From Ruminococcus gauvreauii (GTDB taxonomy: Bacteria > Bacillota > Clostridia > Lachnospirales > Lachnospiraceae): a DNA stretch of 64,000 bases. A program made the translations under genes and the position numbers. Numbering within the stretch: the first letter of the stretch is position 1; each line of letters opens with the position of its first letter. Below are positions 58,581 through 64,000 of the stretch, piece after piece. The notes below the pieces were generated by a model that worked only from the letters and a program-made list of their open reading frames with translations, had not been told where the DNA came from and searched no databases. The stretch covers positions 2,604,001-2,668,000 of the forward strand of contig NZ_CP102290.1 in the NCBI RefSeq assembly GCF_025151995.1. Direction: 5' to 3'.

Positions 58581-59612
58581 GTGAAAAGGAAGAGAGAAGC
58601 AGAAATCGCAGTAAATATGATAAAGCGTTGCCTCGTGTTCTGTGCTGCAATTTTTGTATTGTCCGTAGTTGTATTTTGTCTTGCGCGATATGCTCCCGGC
58701 GATCCGGTACAGACTTTCTATGGCTCTGATGCACAGACAATGTCGGAGGCTGAATTGGAAGCGGCAAGATCCAGGCTGGGCCTGGACGGTCCTGTCTGGA
58801 TTCAGTATGTACGGTGGGTGGAGCACGCGGTTCAGGGTGATTTTGGTATCTCCCTTCAGTACAAAATGCCGGCGATGGAAGTCATTGCCCCGCTTATCGG
58901 AAATACACTGATCCTGGGAGCGGCAGGTTATATTCTTGTTTTTTTATTGTCGGTTTTGCTTGCCGTTGTGTGTGCGCGGTTTGAGGACAGCTGGCTGGAC
59001 AGGCTGATATGTAAAATTGGAACCATTATGTACTATATTCCGCCTTTTTGGTTTGGCGTTGTGCTCATTATGATCTTCAGTATTGGCCTGGGATGGCTGC
59101 CGAGCAGCGGGGCGTATGATCCGGGCATGGAGGACAGCATCGGCAACCGGATCAGCCATATGATTCTGCCGCTGATCGTTATTGTAGCCAGTCATCTGTG
59201 GTATTATACCTGCATGTTCCGCAATAAGCTGCTGGACGAGGTCCGTAAGGACTATGTGCTGCTTGCAAAATCGAATGGCCTGGGAAAAAACAGAATCCTG
59301 TGGGGACATTGCCTGCGAAACATTGCGCCGACGATCATAAGTATTATGGCAATCTCCGTTCCGCATGTCCTTAGCGGAACCTATATTGCGGAATCTGTCT
59401 TTAACTATGCAGGGATTGGTTCGCTGGGTGTTTCCAGTGCAAAGTATCATGACTATAATCTTCTGATGCTCGTTGTACTGATTACTGGCGTTCTGGTGAT
59501 TGCCAGCAGTTTGATCGCACAGTCTGTAAATGAAGTGATTGATCCGAGAATGAAGATGGGGGAGGAATCTGCGTGGAAGAAAAGACGAGTGAGCAGGGGC
59601 TGTTTGAGATAG
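58581..59612 (+). CDS. Peptide/nickel-type ABC permease (NikB/DppB-like)
   Basis: A 343-residue permease. GTG 58581 is preferred because GGGGAGGT lies five bases upstream; ATG 58563 is the alternative. 'VVVFCLARYAPGDPVQTFYG' is the first helix and conserved Pro-Gly-Asp, and 'DYVLLAKSNGLGKNRILWGH' the EAA loop. The C-terminus overlaps the start of the next permease by 40 bases. Confidence 0.92.
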   Translation: MKRKREAEIAVNMIKRCLVFCAAIFVLSVVVFCLARYAPGDPVQTFYGSDAQTMSEAELEAARSRLGLDGPVWIQYVRWVEHAVQGDFGISLQYKMPAMEVIAPLIGNTLILGAAGYILVFLLSVLLAVVCARFEDSWLDRLICKIGTIMYYIPPFWFGVVLIMIFSIGLGWLPSSGAYDPGMEDSIGNRISHMILPLIVIVASHLWYYTCMFRNKLLDEVRKDYVLLAKSNGLGKNRILWGHCLRNIAPTIISIMAISVPHVLSGTYIAESVFNYAGIGSLGVSSAKYHDYNLLMLVVLITGVLVIASSLIAQSVNEVIDPRMKMGEESAWKKRRVSRGCLR

Positions 59613-60484
59613 TCGGTTTGGACTATCGGAAACAGGTATCTGAATTGAAAGAACCCTCCTTTCGTGACAGGCTGAGGGGGAAACCGGTATTCTCCATTCT
59701 GGTTCTGTCGCTGATCTTCGGAGGCTGTCTGTTTGCAAATGTGATCGCAAATCATGATCCAGGCTATTTTTATCTGGACAATATCAATCAGGCACCCAAC
59801 AGTGAATTCTTTTTTGGTACGGATTCTATGGGACGGGATATCTTTTCTCTGATCTGGAGCGGTGGGAGAGCATCGATTGCGATCGGACTTCTGAGTGCGG
59901 CAATTACGACGGTGATCGGTATTGCCTATGGATGTATCAGCGGCATTGCCGGCTCACATGTGGATTCGGTTATGATGCGCATGACAGAGATTGCGGGAAG
60001 CATTCCTTCTATCCTGCTGATCCTGCTGTTCACCAGCTTTTTTGACAGTAATAATGTATGGACACTCTCCCTGGTGATCGGCGCTCTCGGATGGTTTAAT
60101 CTGGCGCGTATCGTGAGAAGTGAGGTGCGGCAGATCCGCAATCAGGAATATGTCCTGGTTTCCCGCAGTATGGGCGCTGGTTTCGGTCACATTATGCTGC
60201 GGCATTTGATTCCGAACTTTGTATCTGCGATTATGTTTGTGATAGTATCCAGCATCAGCAACAGCATGACAACAGAGGCAACACTCAGTTTCCTTGGCCT
60301 GGGGCTTCCGGTCGAAGTGGTTTCATGGGGAAGCATGCTTTCTCTTGCCAACCGCGCACTGATGCTGAATACCTGGTGGGTCATTTTGATCCCCGGATTG
60401 TTTTTGACGATAACGCTGGTGTGCATCACGAACATCGGACAGTATTTCAGGAAAGAGGTCAATCGCCGTTTATCAAACTTGTAA
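59573..60484 (+). CDS. Peptide/nickel-type ABC permease (NikC/DppC-like)
   Basis: A 303-residue permease starting at GTG 59573 behind GGGGGAGGA. The N-terminal cytoplasmic tail is ~45 residues. 'EFFFGTDSMGRDIFSLIWSG' is the family signature and 'YVLVSRSMGAGFGHIMLRHL' the EAA loop. It pairs with the preceding permease. Confidence 0.92.
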   Translation: MEEKTSEQGLFEIVGLDYRKQVSELKEPSFRDRLRGKPVFSILVLSLIFGGCLFANVIANHDPGYFYLDNINQAPNSEFFFGTDSMGRDIFSLIWSGGRASIAIGLLSAAITTVIGIAYGCISGIAGSHVDSVMMRMTEIAGSIPSILLILLFTSFFDSNNVWTLSLVIGALGWFNLARIVRSEVRQIRNQEYVLVSRSMGAGFGHIMLRHLIPNFVSAIMFVIVSSISNSMTTEATLSFLGLGLPVEVVSWGSMLSLANRALMLNTWWVILIPGLFLTITLVCITNIGQYFRKEVNRRLSNL

Positions 60485-60522
60485 TGATTAAAAATAAAAA
60501 AGAAGTTATCTCAGGAGGTAAT

Positions 60523-62112
60523 ATGATGAAACTTAAGTCAATTGTATCCATTGCTGTGATTGCAGCAATGTTATGTACCGGTCTGGCCGGCTGCAGTCAG
60601 AAAACTGATTCTGCAAAATCAACGGAAGAATCAGCTTCAGAGGCTCCGGCAGAAACAGACGGCACGCTGGTGTTTGCGTGTGAGTCAAAAAGTGCGATCA
60701 ATCCCCTTGTCAATGAAAATGAAATGACGGATATTGTTTTTTCAGGTTTGCTGAAATACGACGGCAATAATAAGCCGGTCGAAGATCTGGCGGAAAGTTA
60801 CAGCTATGACGAAGAGACGATGACCTATACGTTTAAACTTCACGATGACGTGAAATGGCATGACGGAGAGGATTTTACAGTGGATGATGTGTTGTTCACT
60901 TATAAACTTCTGACGGAGGATGAAACACTGTCTTCCTCTGTTACCAGCGATTATAAGGATATCGAAAGCATTGAAAAAGTGGATGACCATACCGTGTCAA
61001 TTAAGATGAAAGCATATAACGTTGCAATATCGAATTATTTTACCATAGGTATTCTTCCGCAGCATTTGCTTGAGGGGAAAGATGTCACTACGGATACTTT
61101 TAACCAGAATCCGGTAGGTACGGGCCGTTACAAATTTGTTTCCTGGGACACTGCCGGCGGCACCATTACTTTTGAAAGCAATGAAGAGTATTATGATAAA
61201 GTACCGAATATCAAAAAACTTATTTTTAAGCCTGTAGATAATAAAACTACAAAGACCTCCATGCTGCAGACCGGTGAGGTGGATCTGGCATGGCTGGACG
61301 CAACATTTGCAAAGACCTTTGAGGGTAAGGACGGATTTACTATCACAAAATATAAAACAGCAGATTTCCGCGGTGTCTCCATGAACTTTAACAGGGATTT
61401 CTGGAAAAATAATGCGGACAGCGTCGGGGTATTAAACTATGCGGTTGATAAAGAAGCCATCGTCAGCAGCGTTTTGGACGGGGAGGGCGTCGCAGCCTAC
61501 AGCCCGATCCAGCTGAGTGAGATGGGCGGAAATACCGGTGCGGATATATATACTTATGATACCGAAAAATTCGCCGAAGAGATGGAAAAACTGGGCTGGA
61601 AAAAGGGCAGCGACGGTATCTATGAACGCAATGGGCAGAAGTTTGAATTTACGGTACATATCACAGACTCTGAAGAAGAGCGTGTGGACATAGGCAAGCT
61701 TTTGGCAAAACAGCTGGAGGATGCCGGCGTGAAAATGGATATTGCAATTGACAGTTCCTGGGATTCTACAGAATTTGACGGCTTTGTGTACGGAGAAGCG
61801 TGCCAGTATGATGCGGATCAGTGCTTCAAAATGTTTACGAGTGACGGAAGCCAGAATTCACAGAAATACAGCAATGAAAAGGTGGATGAACTGCTGAGCG
61901 CTGCGCGCCACGAACGGGATCAGTCTGTCAGAAAAGAGCTCTACGGGGAATTTGAAGAGGTATATGCCAAGCAGCCTTCCATCCTTCTGATCGCCTATCT
62001 GGACGGCTTCTATGTCGGTACTTCCAGACTGAAGGGACTCGATACCAGCAGGGTACTTGGACACCATGCCCGGGGTGTTATGTGGAACGTTGAAGAATGG
62101 ACACTGGAGTAA
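60523..62112 (+). CDS. ABC transporter substrate-binding lipoprotein, family 5
   Basis: A 529-residue binding protein. The start is the ATG at 60523 (a second ATG follows at once) after AGGAGGT. Lipobox 'GLAGCSQ' is followed by a Ser/Glu/Ala linker and the core 'DLAESYSYDEETMTYTFKLH', 'KWHDGEDFTVDDVLFTYKLL' and 'VLNYAVDKEAIVSSVLDGEG'. The gene lies between permease and ATPase genes, unlike the first ABC operon in this window. The ligand (peptide, nickel chelate or oligosaccharide) cannot be chosen. Confidence 0.93.
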   Translation: MMKLKSIVSIAVIAAMLCTGLAGCSQKTDSAKSTEESASEAPAETDGTLVFACESKSAINPLVNENEMTDIVFSGLLKYDGNNKPVEDLAESYSYDEETMTYTFKLHDDVKWHDGEDFTVDDVLFTYKLLTEDETLSSSVTSDYKDIESIEKVDDHTVSIKMKAYNVAISNYFTIGILPQHLLEGKDVTTDTFNQNPVGTGRYKFVSWDTAGGTITFESNEEYYDKVPNIKKLIFKPVDNKTTKTSMLQTGEVDLAWLDATFAKTFEGKDGFTITKYKTADFRGVSMNFNRDFWKNNADSVGVLNYAVDKEAIVSSVLDGEGVAAYSPIQLSEMGGNTGADIYTYDTEKFAEEMEKLGWKKGSDGIYERNGQKFEFTVHITDSEEERVDIGKLLAKQLEDAGVKMDIAIDSSWDSTEFDGFVYGEACQYDADQCFKMFTSDGSQNSQKYSNEKVDELLSAARHERDQSVRKELYGEFEEVYAKQPSILLIAYLDGFYVGTSRLKGLDTSRVLGHHARGVMWNVEEWTLE

Positions 62113-62144
62113 ACAAAAGTAAATACCACAGAGAAGGATAGATT

Positions 62145-63128
62145 ATGCAGCCTGTTTTACAAGTTTCCAATTTATCAGTGAGCTTTGATACGCCGAGGGG
62201 TGAAGTAGAAGCGGTCAGGGATGTTTCATGGCAGCTGGATGCCGGAGAGGTACTCGCTGTTGTGGGTGAATCCGGCTGCGGAAAAACCGTAATGGTACAG
62301 TCGATCATGAAATTACTTCCTGAAAATTCAAAGATCAGGCAGGGAAAGATTCTGGTATCCGGTGAGGATATCACCGGATACGGGGAAAAGCAGATGCGAA
62401 GATTGCGTTCCAGCGAATTTTCCATGGTCTTTCAGGATCCTATGACTTCGTTAAACCCAACGATTCCAATCGGGAAACAAATGGTCGAGGCTATCAGGAA
62501 GCATCGTAAAATCAGCAGGGAAGAAGCGAAAGGGATTGCGGTGGACCTGATGCGGCTGGTGAAAATAGACGACGCCAAAGAGCGCTTTTATCTGCAGCCC
62601 CATTATTTTTCGGGAGGCATGAGACAGCGCTGTGTACTCGCTATGGCCATGGCGTCCGAGCCCCGCGTGATTTTTGCAGATGAACCGACAACTGCGCTGG
62701 ACGTGACGATTCAGGCGGAAATCCTGCACCTGATTCGTTCTTTGAAAGAAGAAAAGGGTATTTCTTTTGTTTTTATTTCTCATGATCTGGGAGTGGTGGC
62801 GGGTGTTGCCGACCGAATCGCGATTATGTATGCCGGAAAAATTGTTGAGACCGGCACTGCGGAGGAGATTTTTTATGATCCGCGGCATCCCTATACATGG
62901 GGGCTGCTGGGGGCGCTGCCGGACTTTGCGAAGGACGGAAAGCTGGAGACGATTCCGGGTGTTCCTCCGACTATGATTGACCTGCCCAGGGGAGATGCAT
63001 TCGCTGTGCGGAATAAATACGCTATGAGAATTGATTATGAAGAGATGCCGCCCATGTTTAAGATAACAGATACGCATTATGCGGCAACCTGGCTTTTAGA
63101 CCGCCGGGCGCCGAAGATTATCCGCTGA
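62145..63128 (+). CDS. ABC ATPase (DppD-like) lacking the C-terminal cysteine motif
   Basis: A 327-residue ATPase. Walker A 'AVVGESGCGKTVMVQSIMKL', Q loop 'MVFQDPMTSLNP', signature 'YFSGGMRQRCVLAMAM', Walker B 'VIFADEPTTALD' and the H-loop 'FISHDLGVVAG' are intact. The C-terminus, where DppD proteins have G-C-x-F-x-P-R-C-P, reads 'RGDAFAVRNKYAMRID', so the cysteines are replaced. It ends with 'DTHYAATWLLDRRAPK', a tail seen in a recognisable subgroup of these ATPases. Walker A is followed by V rather than S/T at one position (GCGKTV). Confidence 0.92.
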   Translation: MQPVLQVSNLSVSFDTPRGEVEAVRDVSWQLDAGEVLAVVGESGCGKTVMVQSIMKLLPENSKIRQGKILVSGEDITGYGEKQMRRLRSSEFSMVFQDPMTSLNPTIPIGKQMVEAIRKHRKISREEAKGIAVDLMRLVKIDDAKERFYLQPHYFSGGMRQRCVLAMAMASEPRVIFADEPTTALDVTIQAEILHLIRSLKEEKGISFVFISHDLGVVAGVADRIAIMYAGKIVETGTAEEIFYDPRHPYTWGLLGALPDFAKDGKLETIPGVPPTMIDLPRGDAFAVRNKYAMRIDYEEMPPMFKITDTHYAATWLLDRRAPKIIR

Positions 63129-63151
63129 TCGGGGAAAGGAGCATAAGGCAA

Positions 63152-64000
63152 ATGGGAGAACAGCCGCTGTTAGAGGTAAAAGGTTTAAAACAGTATTTTA
63201 AAATTAATTCTCATTATTCTGTAGAGGCGGTAGATGATATCTCTTTTGAAGTGTATGAAGGAGAGATATTTGCGCTGGTAGGCGAAAGCGGTTCTGGAAA
63301 ATCTACGGTAGCCCGCTCTGTTATGGGGTACTATACTCCGACAGACGGAGAGGTATATTTTGAGGGACAATTGATTTCGGATAAAAGGAAAATGCGCCAT
63401 AAGCAGGAAAGTCTGCACAGGGATCTGCAGATCATCTTCCAGGATTGTGCGGCGGCATTAAATCCGAGGATGACAGTGGAAGAAATCATAGAAGAACCCA
63501 TCCGGGTAAACCATGTGTATAAAAGCAGGCAGGAACTGGATACCCGGGTGGAGGAGCTGCTGGAGCAGGTAGGCTTAAATGGAACATTCCGGAAAAAATA
63601 TCCCTCTGAGATTTCGGGCGGGCAGAGACAGCGGGTCGCGATTGCCAGAAGTATAGCTCTGAATCCTAAACTTCTGATTGCTGATGAGCCTCTCGCTTCC
63701 CTGGATGTGTCGATTCAGGCTCAGATCGTCAGCTTGTTTAAGCGGCTTCAAAAAGAGTTTGGATTTGCATTTTTATTTATTGCACATGACCTTTCGATCG
63801 TGAAGTTTATCAGTGACCGTGTGGGAGTCCTCTACCGGGGGAAGTTAGTAGAAACTGCGCCGACAGAGATACTGTTCGGCAATCCGGTACATCCCTATAC
63901 GAGAGCGCTGCTGTCCGCTGTTCCGGTGCCGGATCCTGCGGCGGAGAAGGATAAAACACTGGAGAAGTTTGACAGTGGGGACTTTACCGGAAAAGGCAGA
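63152..64000 (+). CDS. ABC ATPase (DppF-like), cut by the window end
   Basis: The first 283 residues of a second ATPase; the frame is open to the last base. The ATG at 63152 has AAAGGAG upstream. Walker A is 'ALVGESGSGKSTVARSVMGY', Q loop 'IIFQDCAAALNPRM', signature 'EISGGQRQRVAIARSI', Walker B 'LLIADEPLASLDVS' and H-loop 'FIAHDLSIVKF'. It is the partner of the preceding ATPase; the rest of the gene lies to the right of the window. Confidence 0.92.
   Translation, partial: MGEQPLLEVKGLKQYFKINSHYSVEAVDDISFEVYEGEIFALVGESGSGKSTVARSVMGYYTPTDGEVYFEGQLISDKRKMRHKQESLHRDLQIIFQDCAAALNPRMTVEEIIEEPIRVNHVYKSRQELDTRVEELLEQVGLNGTFRKKYPSEISGGQRQRVAIARSIALNPKLLIADEPLASLDVSIQAQIVSLFKRLQKEFGFAFLFIAHDLSIVKFISDRVGVLYRGKLVETAPTEILFGNPVHPYTRALLSAVPVPDPAAEKDKTLEKFDSGDFTGKGR

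Overview
The window looks like a chromosomal segment of a Gram-positive Clostridia bacterium, most likely a gut Lachnospiraceae. The reasons are the strong AGGAGG-type ribosome binding sites, the YesM/YesN-type two-component system, the many lipoprotein sugar-binding proteins, a SipW-type signal peptidase with a TasA-like substrate, a class B sortase, and an rpsF-ssb-rpsR operon next to a DUF951 gene. The species cannot be fixed from the sequence alone. No rRNA, CRISPR array, phage or intact insertion sequence was seen.

Layout. 1-8.6 kb: the 3' end of a hydroxypyruvate-isomerase-like gene, two membrane-associated genes (a DUF975/CmpB-like fusion and a metallophosphoesterase), an MFS exporter with an AraC regulator, an orphan sugar-binding protein, a CarD-like regulator and an HD protein. 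8.6-11 kb: an AraC gene remnant, and an M20 amidohydrolase divergent from a LysR regulator. 11-16.9 kb: a cell-surface and housekeeping stretch with a TasA/camelysin-like protein, a SipW-like peptidase, a GNAT enzyme divergent from a frameshifted MerR regulator (with a textbook MerR-type 19-bp-spacer promoter between them), an InlB-repeat protein, initiator tRNA, sortase B, a sirtuin and DUF951. 16.9-18.2 kb: rpsF-ssb-rpsR. 18.2-26.8 kb: a visibly A+T-richer block with a LysR regulator, a PQ-loop protein, a serine hydrolase and a complete dipeptide-type ABC transporter, probably acquired as a unit, followed by an Rpn-type nuclease gene.

28.3-40 kb is a sugar or polyol catabolic locus: a PfkB kinase, a UroD-like protein, a ribose-type ABC importer, two zinc-type dehydrogenases, a class II aldolase, an FGGY kinase, a DeoR regulator and a VOC protein. 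Together the enzymes can make a full route: import, oxidation to a ketose, two phosphorylations, then aldol cleavage to trioses. A shared palindrome, TTGCGAT-N9-ATCGCAA, sits in front of the PfkB gene and in front of the UroD-ABC operon. 40-53.5 kb is a galactose-type locus: a YesN/YesM two-component system, an overlapping gene for an RbsA-like double ABC ATPase that has lost every catalytic motif, a sugar ABC importer, a LacI regulator and galK-galE-galT. 53.7-57.7 kb holds two TIM-barrel isomerases, an orphan sugar-binding protein and a LacI regulator. 57.9-64 kb holds a SAM methyltransferase and a second peptide/nickel-type ABC operon, cut by the window end.

The strongest candidates for something undescribed are the catalytically dead RbsA-like protein translationally coupled to the histidine kinase (42905-44356), a 203-bp MITE-like element with imperfect terminal inverted repeats (48136-48338), and the TTGCGAT palindrome regulon. 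Stem-loops also recur just after the substrate-binding-protein gene in all three transporters where that gene precedes the membrane components.
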